From assembly GCF_000348985.1 (NCBI RefSeq), contig NC_035923.1, positions 124,001 through 188,000 of the forward strand: DNA of 64,000 bases, in the 5' to 3' direction. Every line of letters starts with the position of its first letter. Within the stretch, counting starts at the first letter, position 1. Positions 1 through 10,523 of this stretch are shown piece after piece. The position numbers and the translations under genes were made by a program. This DNA comes from Huiozyma naganishii CBS 8797 (lineage: Eukaryota > Ascomycota > Saccharomycetes > Saccharomycetales > Saccharomycetaceae). Below the pieces are notes generated by a model, which was not told the origin of the DNA, did no database searches, and saw nothing but the letters and a program-made list of their open reading frames with translations.

Positions 1-57
1 AAAAAGAATATTTTGTTTAGGGAATTACGACAACTGCGGCTTCTTATCGAAATAAAG

Positions 58-76
58 ACACACACACACACACACA
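58..76 (+). repeat. (CA)n microsatellite in the leader of the first gene
   Basis: An uninterrupted alternating CA tract ends about 30 bases before the ATG at 107. It probably lies in the 5' leader of the dehydrogenase gene. Similar sense-strand CA runs precede the starts of three other genes in the window. Confidence 0.8.
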
Positions 77-106
77 AACCACCAAGAAACTAGCTAACCA
101 TTTACA

Positions 107-1126
107 ATGTCAACTACATCTGCCCCCGCCTACAGCAAGCTGAAAATGTTGTATGAACTGTACTACGGGTTTTTTCCGAACAAGCCCACTTTCACTCCTG
201 AGGATTACCCAGATCTAGCGGGGAAAACTGCAGTTGTTACAGGCTGCAACACTGGTATTGGCCTTCACGTTGTTGAATACTTGTATAAGAAAAATTGTAA
301 CGTGATAGGGGTAGTCAGAACAGAATCAAAGGGTATTGCTGCGCGTGACAAAATTGTGAAGGAATGTCCTGAATCTAAGGGGTCGATCAGTATCGTTGGT
401 GGCTGTGACTTTTGTGACTTATCATTGATCAAGGACACAGGGGTTAAAGTGAAGGAAATATTGGGCGATAAGCCATTGAGCATAATAATACATAATGCAG
501 GGTTAATGGCCTCCAGTAATCAACTGACTTCTAAACAAGGGTATGAGTTGATGTTTCAGACCAATTGTTTAGGTCCTCAACTGTTACAACATTTTCTGGA
601 TTCACTCTTCTTGAAGAAGGATTCCGATCTAAAAAGAATTGTCTGGGTTAGTTCCGGTGCTCATTTACTTGGGTTTAAAGATTACGGCATTAATTGGGAA
701 GACCCCTGCTTTGAAAAGGTATCCAAAAATCAAAGAGCACATGCAGCAGTCTTATACGGACAGTCTAAGACTGGTAATATCTATCAGGCCAATGCCTGGG
801 CTTCGAAACACAAAGAAATTGTCGAGGAGATTGGATGTGTCTCTGTCTCATGCTATCCAGGTAATCTAAAAACTGATCTGCAAAGGGATTGGAGCAGAAT
901 TGGAAGATGGATCGGGAACCGCATATTTTGGGACGGAAATTACGGAGCGTATTCAGAACTTTATGGTGCGCTATATCCGGGCCTTTCCACAAAAGACCAA
1001 GGTGTCTATATTGTTCCATTTGGAGAAATTCACGATCCTAGAGAAGATGTCAAAGCTGGATTATCCAATGGGACTGATTTAAAGTTCTGGGATATTGTCG
1101 AAGAAAAGATATCTCCTTTCTTCTGA
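107..1126 (+). CDS. Short-chain dehydrogenase/reductase, retinol-dehydrogenase-like
   Basis: A 339-residue protein of the classical SDR superfamily, expected to be an NAD(P)(H)-dependent oxidoreductase; the substrate cannot be told from sequence. Visible are the dinucleotide-binding motif TGCNTGIG at residues 45-52, a modified NNAG element (HNAG), the active-site serine in VSSGA, and the catalytic Y217/K221 pair in YGQSK. The N-terminal FPNKPTFTPEDYPDLAGK stretch is typical of a fungal group of WWOX/retinol-dehydrogenase-like SDRs. It does not look like S. cerevisiae ENV9 (YOR246C), and I know of no close S. cerevisiae orthologue. It lies outside the conserved YGR block that begins with KRE6, so the synteny breakpoint falls between this gene and KRE6. 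The ATG at 107 is the first in frame. Confidence 0.85.
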   Translation: MSTTSAPAYSKLKMLYELYYGFFPNKPTFTPEDYPDLAGKTAVVTGCNTGIGLHVVEYLYKKNCNVIGVVRTESKGIAARDKIVKECPESKGSISIVGGCDFCDLSLIKDTGVKVKEILGDKPLSIIIHNAGLMASSNQLTSKQGYELMFQTNCLGPQLLQHFLDSLFLKKDSDLKRIVWVSSGAHLLGFKDYGINWEDPCFEKVSKNQRAHAAVLYGQSKTGNIYQANAWASKHKEIVEEIGCVSVSCYPGNLKTDLQRDWSRIGRWIGNRIFWDGNYGAYSELYGALYPGLSTKDQGVYIVPFGEIHDPREDVKAGLSNGTDLKFWDIVEEKISPFF

Positions 1127-1824
1127 TTATCTTTATGTAATGTATTGATAACATTAAATTTCTGAGCAGTCGACTATTATGTGCTCGAATGCGTATTTAA
1201 ATAGGACCAACTTTTCAAACAAAACATACAAAAAAAAATTGTATACAATGAATTTCCATCAGATTGTCTTATTGAAGTTCTTACATTATCTCATTACCTA
1301 CTTTGTAACATAATTAGTATTGAATTTAGTGGTTACCAGGGCTGTGATTCCCAACCATACAACTAATTTGGGCCATGAGAACCTACGTGTCCATATACTA
1401 TGTAATATTTTCAATTTATAGACCTGTCCCTCATCATAACGCTCTGATAAACTGAAATATTGTAAAAATAATATTTCCTAATAAGAATTCACTCTTGGTA
1501 GTTAAGCGCTCTAGTTCCAAAACTTGATAATAACGTTCGTTCAGACGATACAGTGAAAAAGAAAACAAAGCTTCACATATCTACACACGGAAACCACATT
1601 CAACGTCTCAACTTTTTGAAGTTGAACTGCCGAAGATGAAAAAAGATAACACATCGTCTATGTAGTTTTGAAAGCGCCTAGTGATAAAAAATGCATCGAA
1701 AATTGTAGTCTTCTCTCTTTTATACTAAAAAATTACAAAATGATAACCTTTAAGCGGATAGTATTTAAGATATAACCTCTTCTGTATTACCGCCAATTCG
1801 CGGCGTAAATACAAACAAAAAAAT
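1127..1824. other. Intergenic, no gene seen
   Basis: AT-rich DNA between the dehydrogenase stop and the 3' end of tRNA-Gly. I see no ORF of note, no LTR ends and no further tRNA. Confidence 0.6.
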
Positions 1825-1896
1825 TGAGCGGTACGAGAATCGAACCCGTGTCTCCACCTTGGAAGGGTGGAATGATAACCACTACACTAACCGCCC
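1825..1896 (-). tRNA. tRNA-Gly (anticodon UCC)
   Basis: A 72-nt cloverleaf on the minus strand. The acceptor stem pairs GGGCGGT with ACCGCTC and is followed by discriminator A. The anticodon loop CTTCCAA sits between CCACC and GGTGG, giving anticodon TCC. The T-loop GGTTCGATT is intact. A run of T residues follows on the minus strand (1811-1824) as the Pol III terminator. It closely matches S. cerevisiae tRNA-Gly(UCC). Confidence 0.95.
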
Positions 1897-3172
1897 AGAA
1901 CTGTTAGAATAAAAAAAAGCAATACTATATACATAGTTTATTGATGTGTCTAGTCTGCTCTATAATCATTGCTTAGCCTTTATTAAAAGGAAGTATAGTA
2001 CTTACAAGTATATACACACATGTTTTTTCAGGTAAGCAAGAGTCAAAGTTGTTTTTATATGTTCTGTCGTCTTCTACAGCATACTCAAACGCCGTGTGAG
2101 AGTACTGACGTATTACCTGTCCTGATAAGGACAGTACGTGCTACATCCTGAATTTTTGGAGTGTATGAGCACATCATGAAGCTGAAATTTAGTACGTAAG
2201 CACACCGTCAAAAACTGGACAAAAGAGGCACAAAATAAAAGAAGGATATACTGTGAAATATCTAGTGCTATACTAAAACTGAGTGGATACCCTAGTATTG
2301 AAGACTATGACTTAAATATCTGACTTTGTGTAAATTGTCCATTATTGGTACCTACGTTGAGTAGATTGAAATTACAATGTGCCATGGTAACTGGGACCGG
2401 TTGGGATACTTAAAAGAGAAACATTTATGAGCATTTACGATTGTTTTATTACTATGTTTCTTTGTTACTTGAGGCTAGCTTAAAATTGGTACTTCACTTG
2501 GCGGACAACGCTATCCTTTTTAAAAGAAAATATTTTATTACTTTACTAACTGGTGCTGTCGCCATGAATACTTTTTGTCCTTATTATTTTGCATTGAAGC
2601 TTATAGAACACATGACGTTCAGTGAACATTCCCTTCACAGATACCATAATGTTTAATATGTCTCTTTTTCTGAAGGGACCATTGAAATATCAGTTCTACT
2701 TCAACTTCTCTTCATCAATGTTTGGTCACTTAGCCCTAAAACGTATTTCCTCTCTATTTATTGAAATTGTTAAAATTTCAGATATAGTAATTCAATGTAC
2801 TAACGTTCTTATTGTACAGCTACATCAAATAATTGGTAAGTTATGATTAGCTTAATGTTAACTTCAACTTCTCATTAGAGTATAACTCTTTTAAAAACTA
2901 ATAGTACAATGTTAGAGTTTATGGAATAAATAATATGTAAATGGCAAGGGAAGAACATTTTGCTCAAAACAGTACATGATTTGACACAACACAAGGTGCG
3001 GGTAAGATCCACTATAACAGCACATATCTCATTTAACGATACCCTTTCAACATTGCCATGGAGAGAAAAATTGAAGATTGAAAACACGAACCATAAAGTT
3101 GCGGAATTAAAGAAAATTGAAAAGATAAATGCGTTAAGTATATCGCTACAGACTCAAAATGTCTTTGGTAAA
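1897..3172. other. Intergenic, no supported gene
   Basis: About 1.3 kb upstream of the tRNA and downstream of the KRE6-type gene. The ORFs present are short, low in complexity and unrecognised. I looked for LTR remnants because tRNA upstream regions attract Ty elements, and found no TG...CA-bounded repeat. Confidence 0.5.
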
Positions 3173-5404
3173 TCAGTTTCCCTTGAAGTTAGAACTTTTA
3201 CACTTCCCCGTTAGAATATTCTTTGGAGTTGAAAATCCCGCTTGGTCCCAATGTGTGAGGTTAGGATTAGTATAAGCCAATAAATGGCCCTGGATGTAGT
3301 CGTAGGTAGGATAGTCAGGAGGATCACACGTGAGAGATGTCGCATCTGTAGGTTGGTAAATTCTAATAAAGTCAATCGAGAAAGTTACTGGGAAGAAAAT
3401 GGATCTCCAGTCGATATAGGCCCAGTTGTTGGAGATACCCAAATTCATAACGATAGACATTGGCTCTTTGCTTATTTGTCTCCAGTTGATGTTACCATTT
3501 GGGTGCAACGTTGTTGCGTGTATTGTGTAAGTTGGTTTGTTACCAATACTCCATTGGAGATACCCGTCAGTATCATCATTCCTATATTCCAAGCCGAATG
3601 TCTGAAACGATCCAGCGTCGGGTCCGAATTGGTACCAGCTTGTATTCAAACTAGTTACAGCAGACACGGCCTGCTGGAATGGACCACCACAGTATCCGTT
3701 CATCGTAGTGGTCGTGAAATTGTAGATTTCAATGAAGTTATAATCCGGCATGTACCATATATCAAAGGGTGCCACTTGTAAAGACTGGGAGGCCAGACCA
3801 ACCCCAAGCACGGTATCGACCTCACCTTCCAAGATATCAATTTCCGGCGCGCCTCTCCCAATGCCTGGGTTAGGATGATCCTCCCCATCACACGTGCATG
3901 CACTTAACCGCTGACCGGGCAGATATGATATCCCATCTGGGGAGCTCTGGTTAGGCGTTATACCGGCATCGCATGAATTATACGAGTATGGCCATACACC
4001 GTCTGTGCTTGCCAGATACCCAGGTCTTGCCAGGTTACCCATAGTCCACAACCCAGGCCATAAACCCGTGACGTGCCCGTAGTTTGGTAAATTTATCGAA
4101 ATTTCAATGGCACCCTCGTTGACGCACAGCTTATTCCAACTCTGCACCATCCCTGACCTATAAAACAAACCATGCGTTTTGAAAGCATCCATACGAAGTT
4201 GCAAAGTCCCATTCTTGGTAGTGACTGCGTCTGGACTGTACCATTCCAAATCTTTCGTAGCGTCGTAGTGGATATCTGGTGCTGTCCAGAATTGGTCATC
4301 CCCCACTAAAAATGTCCTCCCCTCTGCGTTAAACTCGTCTGAAAATACAAGTGGCCACGTGGACCCGTCCATCGCTTTTCTCGTCTTTGCGGAGCTTGGT
4401 GTGTCTGGATCGACCAAAGTGGTTCTGATTGCAGACAACTGTGGATACTCGTACTGGGTCAGGTACTGTATCAGAGTCTCGTTCAGTACCGGTTTCCTAG
4501 CCTCGTGATAGACGGCCCCCGTGAATGTCAGCGCTGGCAATACAACGAAGACACAGATGGCGGCGCTGAACAAGAATATTATACCAACGATTCCGCCGAA
4601 CGATCGTTTGTTCATGTGTTTGATATCCTCGAGGATTCGCCTCCTATCCAGTCTTGCCTCCTCCTCTAGCAATGGGTTATGTAGATAGTCATCTGCCTCG
4701 TGTTCCGCCATTGTTAAGGGGAAAGCGGACGTTGGATACCCACCAAACGGTGAGAAATCGTACTCTGGCAGCGGGTTATTCGAATTTGATGAAGACCCAG
4801 ACCCGACGCCGGTCGATTCCTTCAATGCGTCCACGTTTAACGATCCGTTGAAGTTCCCAACTTTTGCATCGATCGATGGTGGGATCGAATTGCTGACTGT
4901 TGGATACCTGTCAAATGGTTTCGGTGCCTTGATGAAGCTATGGCTCAACGGGATGTTGCTTATATATTTCGACGTGGACATGTTCTTCCCACGGTTTGGA
5001 AGCGTATGCGAGTTCCCTGTGTTGTTCGAGTTCGAGTTCGTGTAACTGCTATCGTAGCTGTGGTTCGGCACCTCCTTCGAGTAGTAACCCCTGTACGGAC
5101 TGCCGAACTTCTCATGTTGCTCATCGGGCAGCAGAGAGTTGTCACTGTTAATGTTATTGACATTGTCGTTACTGTCTGAATTCGCAGACGACTCCTCACT
5201 GCTGTTCAAAAATGGGTTCGTTAAATTGGGGGGGAGCAACGCACTGTAAGCATCGTCCCTAGTATCTTCGAACCCGTCCTCACCATGTTCAGAAAGTTCC
5301 TCCGTGGAGGGCGAAAAAGTACCGCTGGTATTATCCCCATTGGCACCACGGATATGACGACTATCGTCGGCATCTCGGTTGTTTGTTAAGTTCCTAACAG
5401 GCAT
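3173..5404 (-). CDS. KRE6: Beta-1,6-glucan synthesis protein, KRE6/SKN1 family (GH16-like)
   Basis: A 743-residue type II membrane glycoprotein needed for cell wall beta-1,6-glucan synthesis. The cytosolic N-terminus (about 1-265) is rich in Ser/Asn/Asp. One membrane anchor lies near residues 268-295, ending LPALTFTGAVY as in Kre6. The lumenal GH16-like domain contains the EIDILEGE motif near residue 520, with the spaced acidic residues of GH16 catalysis, and several N-glycosylation sites. Start: the reading frame is open upstream to a TTG, but the first ATG at 5404 gives MPVRNLTNNR, matching the Kre6/Skn1 N-terminus. Length fits Kre6 (720) and Skn1 (771). The next gene is BTN2/CUR1, as beside both SKN1 (YGR143W) and KRE6 (YPR159W). 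Which of the two duplicates it represents cannot be settled from one locus. Confidence 0.95.
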   Translation of the reverse strand: MPVRNLTNNRDADDSRHIRGANGDNTSGTFSPSTEELSEHGEDGFEDTRDDAYSALLPPNLTNPFLNSSEESSANSDSNDNVNNINSDNSLLPDEQHEKFGSPYRGYYSKEVPNHSYDSSYTNSNSNNTGNSHTLPNRGKNMSTSKYISNIPLSHSFIKAPKPFDRYPTVSNSIPPSIDAKVGNFNGSLNVDALKESTGVGSGSSSNSNNPLPEYDFSPFGGYPTSAFPLTMAEHEADDYLHNPLLEEEARLDRRRILEDIKHMNKRSFGGIVGIIFLFSAAICVFVVLPALTFTGAVYHEARKPVLNETLIQYLTQYEYPQLSAIRTTLVDPDTPSSAKTRKAMDGSTWPLVFSDEFNAEGRTFLVGDDQFWTAPDIHYDATKDLEWYSPDAVTTKNGTLQLRMDAFKTHGLFYRSGMVQSWNKLCVNEGAIEISINLPNYGHVTGLWPGLWTMGNLARPGYLASTDGVWPYSYNSCDAGITPNQSSPDGISYLPGQRLSACTCDGEDHPNPGIGRGAPEIDILEGEVDTVLGVGLASQSLQVAPFDIWYMPDYNFIEIYNFTTTTMNGYCGGPFQQAVSAVTSLNTSWYQFGPDAGSFQTFGLEYRNDDTDGYLQWSIGNKPTYTIHATTLHPNGNINWRQISKEPMSIVMNLGISNNWAYIDWRSIFFPVTFSIDFIRIYQPTDATSLTCDPPDYPTYDYIQGHLLAYTNPNLTHWDQAGFSTPKNILTGKCKSSNFKGN

Positions 5405-6357
5405 TTTGTTCAACTGTCACCACGAGAGACTGTATCAATCTCCTGTCAAAAAAAAAGAAGAATTAGTCAAAGAAGGTAAACGATGTGTGACCAAGCACTC
5501 AGAACGACGAACAAGTACCTATTATAAATGTACTTATCGAACCTTGAGTCCTTTTGGAGCAGCTAGTGGAAGAGAAACGGAAAAAACCAGAGAATTAAAA
5601 ATTCACCCTTAGTCGTTGCTCAATTTCGAGAAAGAAACGGCAAGAACGAGCAAAATGGAAAATAAGGTGGAAAGAAGCAAAGTATCAAAATAAGGCAGTG
5701 TGTATTTTACAACCCGTTCCCAAACGCACCTTCCCCTCTTGTAGAACGTACAGACAAGCTGTAGAGTAAAGTGAAGAGTAACCTAGGAACTAACTAACTG
5801 ATATTATAAAATTTATTTTTCCTTGCCCCTCGGCAACCAACCGGGTTTCTGTCTCTTCTACCTCGGCAGCCTCTCAGTGTAGCTCAGCACCTCTGTCCCT
5901 CTCCTTCAAGCAGCAGCAGCAGCAGCAACAGCAGCCGGAATGGCAGGTCGAGACAGAGACTGGAAGGAATCAAGAGGGAAAAACAACAACAAGAGTGAAA
6001 TTTCCGCTTTTCCCGCTTTCTTCTCCTTTTAAAAATAGCCAAGAGACAAATCGCGCAAAGAGAATAAAAAAGAAACGGTTTGGAGACCCAAAGAGGGAAA
6101 AAATGGCTCGGCCGCAGAGCACCGCAAATTCCCGATCTGGACGGGTGGCTGTCCGCATCGGGAATGTGCTTCCGCTTTTGGAGGGTGTTTCCTCTTTTGC
6201 CGGTGTGCGTCCCGAAAGGGGAAGGGAGGGCGGGAGCCCGTCGTTTTACCCGATTGGGAATTGTGTACATGTAATGTATTGAATGGATATCGTATTAGAC
6301 CTATAACGTTACTATAAAGAGAAAAAAGTGCCGCTCGATGCTACAGCCTCCCTCAAT
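5405..6357. other. Intergenic promoter region upstream of KRE6
   Basis: About 950 bases between the KRE6 start and the BTN2 stop. It contains a short AGC trinucleotide run near 5910-5930 and A-rich stretches. The overlapping ORFs on both strands here look like by-products of purine/pyrimidine asymmetry; none is recognisable. Confidence 0.5.
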
Positions 6358-7620
6358 TCAGACATCTTCTACTACTGCCGAGCCCGTGGGGAGGCGGCCC
6401 TTCAAGCGGTTGTATCTTGATATCTCGTCGTCATCGACGTCTTCGAGCACGGGACTCGATCTGCGTCTTCTGGGTGTTTCAGAGATGGCAGAGTTGCTTG
6501 GCGAAGCTGGGCGGGAGCTCGTGTGTCCGCCAAAATTTATATCTATGCGGTGGATGGGCTCTGTGACTGATTCTGCTGATGAAGTGGCTGGCTGCGCTTC
6601 GGAAGCTTGTAGCTTCTTGCGCTGCTGCTGCTGCTCCTCCTCGACCAGTTGCCTTTGGTACTCACGTTGCTCCATTAGAAGCTTTTCTCGTCTTTCTTCG
6701 TCATCGCGTGCCTTTTGAAGTTGCAACTCTTCCTCCCTTTGTTGCTGCTCCAGCTGTCTTTGCTGCTCAAGTTTGTGTTGCTCAAGCTTTTGCTGCTGCT
6801 CAAGATGCTTTTCCTTCAACTGTCTGTCTTGTTTTGCCCTACGCAACCTCGACTGTTTCTCCTTCTCCACCCTTATCCGTTCGCGCTTTTCTCTAGCTTC
6901 CGATTCTTTCTTCAAACGTTGCTCCTGTTGTTGTTTCGCTTGCTTTCTCTCCCTTATTCTCTGTGCAGCTTCCTCTTGCTCCTCTCTGGCTATCCTTTCG
7001 TTTTCCCTTTGAACAGCTTTCATAGTGTTTTCAAGTTCGTTGTTCTTACTGTCAACGGCTACTCTTAAAAAGGCAGTGGTGTCATCAAGTACACCACAAC
7101 CTACCACACGAATGTCCTCAGCAGGAAACTCAAATTGTAAAGTCTCCTCCAATTTGTCCCTCTTGCTACTGACGGCCAGATTGGAACCGTCATGAGACAA
7201 CTCTAAAGAATAATCTTGAAATAATTGCTTGGCAATTTGGCGTTCCAGAAGTGGGAAGTCGATCTTTTGTAACAGTTCGTGTTCGCTGATCTCGTTCGCA
7301 ACGTAGTATTGTCTACCGAAAAAATCAGTGACTGCACGATACGTTGGTTCCACAGAATCCCTCAGTTTTTGCAATTCCCTAATAACTGCAGCACGGTATA
7401 TTTCTGGGTCAAATTGCTTTTGGAAAGTTAACAAAAGACCGCCCTCGACCTCTTTCGTGACCAATCTCATCGAGGGAGACGATTGCTGTTTAACCGCACA
7501 CCTCTCCAGGAGGGAAGATGGGATCACTGGGGGCTGTTGAAAGATACATGGACTGAAACCGTTGTAAATCATTGTAATGGTGGGCCAATTGTTTTGTATT
7601 TTGCTTTGGTATGCTTCCAT
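6358..7620 (-). CDS. BTN2: BTN2/CUR1-type protein-sorting chaperone (prion curing factor)
   Basis: A 420-residue protein. Btn2 and Cur1 sequester misfolded proteins and influence prion stability and late-endosome sorting. The N-terminal part has the family signatures TYRAVTDFFGRQYYV and AKQLFQDYSLELSHDGS. The middle (about 205-340) is a long charged coiled coil with glutamine runs. The C-terminus SPVLEDVDDDEISRYNRL is nearly superimposable on the Btn2 C-terminus. Length is close to Btn2 (410) and far from Cur1 (252). It sits between KRE6/SKN1 and VPS62/TDA6, as both BTN2 and CUR1 do in S. cerevisiae. Two perfect heat shock elements lie upstream (7801-7813 and 7880-7892), fitting Hsf1 control. 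Confidence 0.9.
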   Translation of the reverse strand: MEAYQSKIQNNWPTITMIYNGFSPCIFQQPPVIPSSLLERCAVKQQSSPSMRLVTKEVEGGLLLTFQKQFDPEIYRAAVIRELQKLRDSVEPTYRAVTDFFGRQYYVANEISEHELLQKIDFPLLERQIAKQLFQDYSLELSHDGSNLAVSSKRDKLEETLQFEFPAEDIRVVGCGVLDDTTAFLRVAVDSKNNELENTMKAVQRENERIAREEQEEAAQRIRERKQAKQQQEQRLKKESEAREKRERIRVEKEKQSRLRRAKQDRQLKEKHLEQQQKLEQHKLEQQRQLEQQQREEELQLQKARDDEERREKLLMEQREYQRQLVEEEQQQQRKKLQASEAQPATSSAESVTEPIHRIDINFGGHTSSRPASPSNSAISETPRRRRSSPVLEDVDDDEISRYNRLKGRLPTGSAVVEDV

Positions 7621-7800
7621 GTTTAGGAATCGGAAACACCAACCTAATGAAGACTTATGAAAGTAGCAACCCTTTTATACAAGAAGAGCTCATAATTCAT
7701 GTTTGCCACACGACCCAAGCCTCCATCAACGTATCCGCCTACTTTGTCAGAAACTTGGCCTGTTAATCAGCACACAGTCCGTGTAGCATTTACCTGCAAG

Positions 7801-7813
7801 TTCCAGAATATTC
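7801..7813. promoter_or_regulatory. Heat shock element (TTCnnGAAnnTTC)
   Basis: Three contiguous alternating nTTCn/nGAAn units with perfect spacing, about 185 bases upstream of the BTN2 start. This is the minimal consensus bound by the Hsf1 trimer. Confidence 0.75.
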
Positions 7814-7879
7814 CAATCATCTTCCACGAAAGCCTTCTATAATGACGGAAGTTCAACTTTTTTTCTCTCTTCTTTTCAG

Positions 7880-7892
7880 GAAACTTCTAGAA
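7880..7892. promoter_or_regulatory. Second heat shock element (GAAnnTTCnnGAA)
   Basis: A second perfect three-unit HSE about 265 bases upstream of the BTN2 start, 66 bases from the first. Two perfect elements in one promoter are strong evidence for Hsf1 control. Confidence 0.75.
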
Positions 7893-9152
7893 ATAATTCT
7901 TTATTCATCACGTGCAGATCCAGTAGCGCCCTGATACAGTGAGAATACATTCTGTAGTGTGCGGGGAGCTTGCGATACGGCAGTCTACCAGTTTCCAGTG
8001 CATTCTTGGGACAAGGATTACAAAGATCTGTGATTCCCCACTTTGGTAATCCGTACATCTCTATTTGGAAGAGCAAACAACGCTGAATCAGCTGTACCTT
8101 CACAGAAAAGAACGATCATTGAGCCGCCCACTGTTCGGGGATGATGTAACTATCTTCATAAAGGAGGGCACACCTATCTCATTTCTTGAAACTATAGAGA
8201 ACTTATTCCAGGTTTGGTGACAAAAAAATAATAGAAGAGCTTCACAATGAACAGCGGTACGGCAAAACACCCATTCCTACCTCAATTAAACTGCAAAAAA
8301 ATTGAACCACGTTCCAATTATTTTCAGCCTTTTTTTAATCTCATCAGAACTGTAAAGAGTCGTCTATCTTGTTCTTGGTGGTTTATTTTGTATTTTTGAG
8401 ATTGATCAACTACAAGAAAGATAATACCGGCCCAGATTCTTGAAGAAAGTAGCATAACCCAACCTACGCTTACCTCCACCTTACAAACGTTTGTCTACCA
8501 CCTGGAGGCACCAAGCAGCTGTCGATTTAGTTTACAATGACTATCCCAATGATCACATGACCGTCATCTCGTTGGCACAACCCTAGAAACAAAACCACAA
8601 ACGCAGCAAAGTTGTCACGTTGACAACAGTAATCAAACCTGGGAAAGCCGAACTGTCGCTTTAGTATTGTTACGCGCCACACATGCTTTCACAATGGGCC
8701 AAATAGGAGGCAACCACACGCGCAAGGCCCCATACTGTTGAAATGCCTTCCCCCTATTGTTGACCCGTTCGTTCCGGTGCCTGCCCTTTTATTTGTATCC
8801 TCTCCCAGCGGCTATTTAAAACACAATGGATTGAGGGGTTTCCGTACCCGTGCAACACACGGCAACCCATCCCAAACAATCGCAATTGTCACTCAACAAC
8901 ACGAACAATAGGAGTGGCTCGTTATCCGAGGAATTGATCCTTGAAAGTCCGAGGCTGTGGCCTCAACGCTCTCGTTCAGCTTCTGCCACACCATGGAGCC
9001 ACGGGTGCCGTATTCATCTCATGCAATTGGGATTGTGTCAAAATCGCGCAAAGCTTAATGGAAAAAAAGACACGAAAAATAATGCTCTTGTATATCTCGG
9101 AGATTATGCGTATCTTGTATACTGCTATAAAGGACATCGCCAACGGGTAAAC

Positions 9153-10523
9153 TCAGCCGGTAAAATAGTCCATGATGAAACAGATAACGCCTTTCCACAT
9201 GAGAAATCTGCAAAGCCCTCTCAGCCACTTCGGCCGTATCTTGTAAAGCAACACACCGCAATTGTCGCCGACAGTGTCGTTTTTTTCTGCATCTAGGCCC
9301 TCGCCTCTCTTGATCCATCTACGTGGGGGGCAGCCCTTCCAGAGGTTCCACCACTTGAATGAGGGACAGAGAGATACTCTCTGTAGGTTCTTGAATAACG
9401 GGCCTTTTGGGCCGTCGATATATTTCCATTGTACGGGACACCATCTCTGTCTTGGGTCACGCCAGGGCAGTTGTTTATCACCCCAGCGGCCCTCAAAATG
9501 TAACCATTGACTGCCCAGATCCGCTTCGCGGTCACCAATAGATGATACGCTCTCTCCATCAAACATGTAACCGTAATAGTTGAGTGATGGATCCCACATA
9601 GGTCCTCTATCTGTGAAGTCACTTAGCGGCATGAAAAAAAAGGGAACGTCGTGTGAATGCTGCCCTACAGAAGCGTAGTTTGCATGGGTGCCTCTTGCGC
9701 TGAATATCAATGGCCTCATCACAATCTCGTTCTTGACTTTACCGTCCACTCGCCTCAGTTTTTTAACTTTCTCTATTGCCTCAAACTTGTAAGCACTCCC
9801 ACCACCATGGGCACTCATCCATAAGTATTTTGGTTGCCCCATATAGAACCGTACTAGTGAATGCTCCCAATCGCCGACATGGTTCCCCCAGGGACCACCG
9901 CCCATAATATAAGGGCCCCAATTGAATGGGTAAAAATAAAACCAGTAGGCATCTACCCATCCGTTGCCCTTATCAACAACAATTACAACAGCTGGTCCAT
10001 CACGTATACTACCTGTGCCATATTCTGGTTGGTGACCCAATAGCCATGGCGGATCTTCATCGAAATCGCTATCTGCCGTCATGTATATTTCACTGCTATG
10101 AACGTTGGCATAAGTACCATTTTTTAGTTTTACTGTATAGGTTTCCTTCAGATCCTGCAGTGTTAGTTTACGTGAGGTTGATATGTTCTCACCATCTCTA
10201 TTCGTCAAATGGAAGTGGCTGACATAATCCTGGATGTCCGATGGCCAATATCTTTCTTCACTGTAGAGATGAACCAGGGGGCAATTATCAGTGATAAATT
10301 GGGGAAGTCTTCTCATCCCCCTTGGTAGACTTCTTGTCTCATCATCTAACTCGCCTGGAGAGAGGACGGGTGGTAAGTTTTCGTGCTGTTTTGTGCCCCG
10401 ATCGTCGTTTTCCCACTCAGAAAGAAAGGGATCGTTGTCCTGGTCGGGAAAGAAGGACAAACCTAGAACCACCTTCTCGGAATATATCAAAAGAAGGGCG
10501 GCACTAGCTATATCAAAACGCAT
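9153..10523 (-). CDS. VPS62: VPS62/TDA6 family vacuolar sorting protein
   Basis: A 456-residue protein of the Vps62 family (S. cerevisiae Vps62 is 467 residues; Tda6 is its duplicate). VPS62 is known from vacuolar protein sorting screens; its molecular role is not established. The N-terminus has a hydrophobic signal-like segment (about 6-23). The body has the family's aromatic and Gly-rich signatures, including AYWFYFYPFNWGP, GNHVGDWEHSLVRF and SARGTHANYAS. Its position between BTN2/CUR1 and CBF2 matches YGR141W between YGR142W and YGR140W. The ATG at 10523 is followed directly by the signal-like segment, supporting this start. Confidence 0.93.
   Translation of the reverse strand: MRFDIASAALLLIYSEKVVLGLSFFPDQDNDPFLSEWENDDRGTKQHENLPPVLSPGELDDETRSLPRGMRRLPQFITDNCPLVHLYSEERYWPSDIQDYVSHFHLTNRDGENISTSRKLTLQDLKETYTVKLKNGTYANVHSSEIYMTADSDFDEDPPWLLGHQPEYGTGSIRDGPAVVIVVDKGNGWVDAYWFYFYPFNWGPYIMGGGPWGNHVGDWEHSLVRFYMGQPKYLWMSAHGGGSAYKFEAIEKVKKLRRVDGKVKNEIVMRPLIFSARGTHANYASVGQHSHDVPFFFMPLSDFTDRGPMWDPSLNYYGYMFDGESVSSIGDREADLGSQWLHFEGRWGDKQLPWRDPRQRWCPVQWKYIDGPKGPLFKNLQRVSLCPSFKWWNLWKGCPPRRWIKRGEGLDAEKNDTVGDNCGVLLYKIRPKWLRGLCRFLMWKGVICFIMDYFTG

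Larger units (their letters stand above)
7621..9152. other. Long BTN2 promoter region
   Basis: About 1.5 kb between the BTN2 start and the VPS62 stop. It holds the two heat shock elements, a CACGTG near 7909 and pyrimidine tracts. No supported gene: the minus-strand frame at 7876-8103 starts with GTG, and the plus-strand frame from 8850 also starts with GTG and overlaps VPS62. Confidence 0.55.

Noticed and set aside
2441..2846. Two short overlapping plus-strand frames in the region after tRNA-Gly
   Set aside because: Low complexity, AT-rich, no homology, and the larger begins without ATG support.
5884..6270. 128-codon minus-strand frame with a leucine run
   Set aside because: The leucine run is the translation of a CAG/CTG repeat in the KRE6 promoter; no homology, and an equally long frame exists on the other strand.
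7876..8103. 75-codon minus-strand frame upstream of BTN2
   Set aside because: It begins with GTG; the first ATG leaves about 60 codons, and its end overlaps a perfect heat shock element. No recognised relative.
8850..9296. 148-codon plus-strand frame
   Set aside because: It begins with GTG and its second half lies antisense to VPS62.
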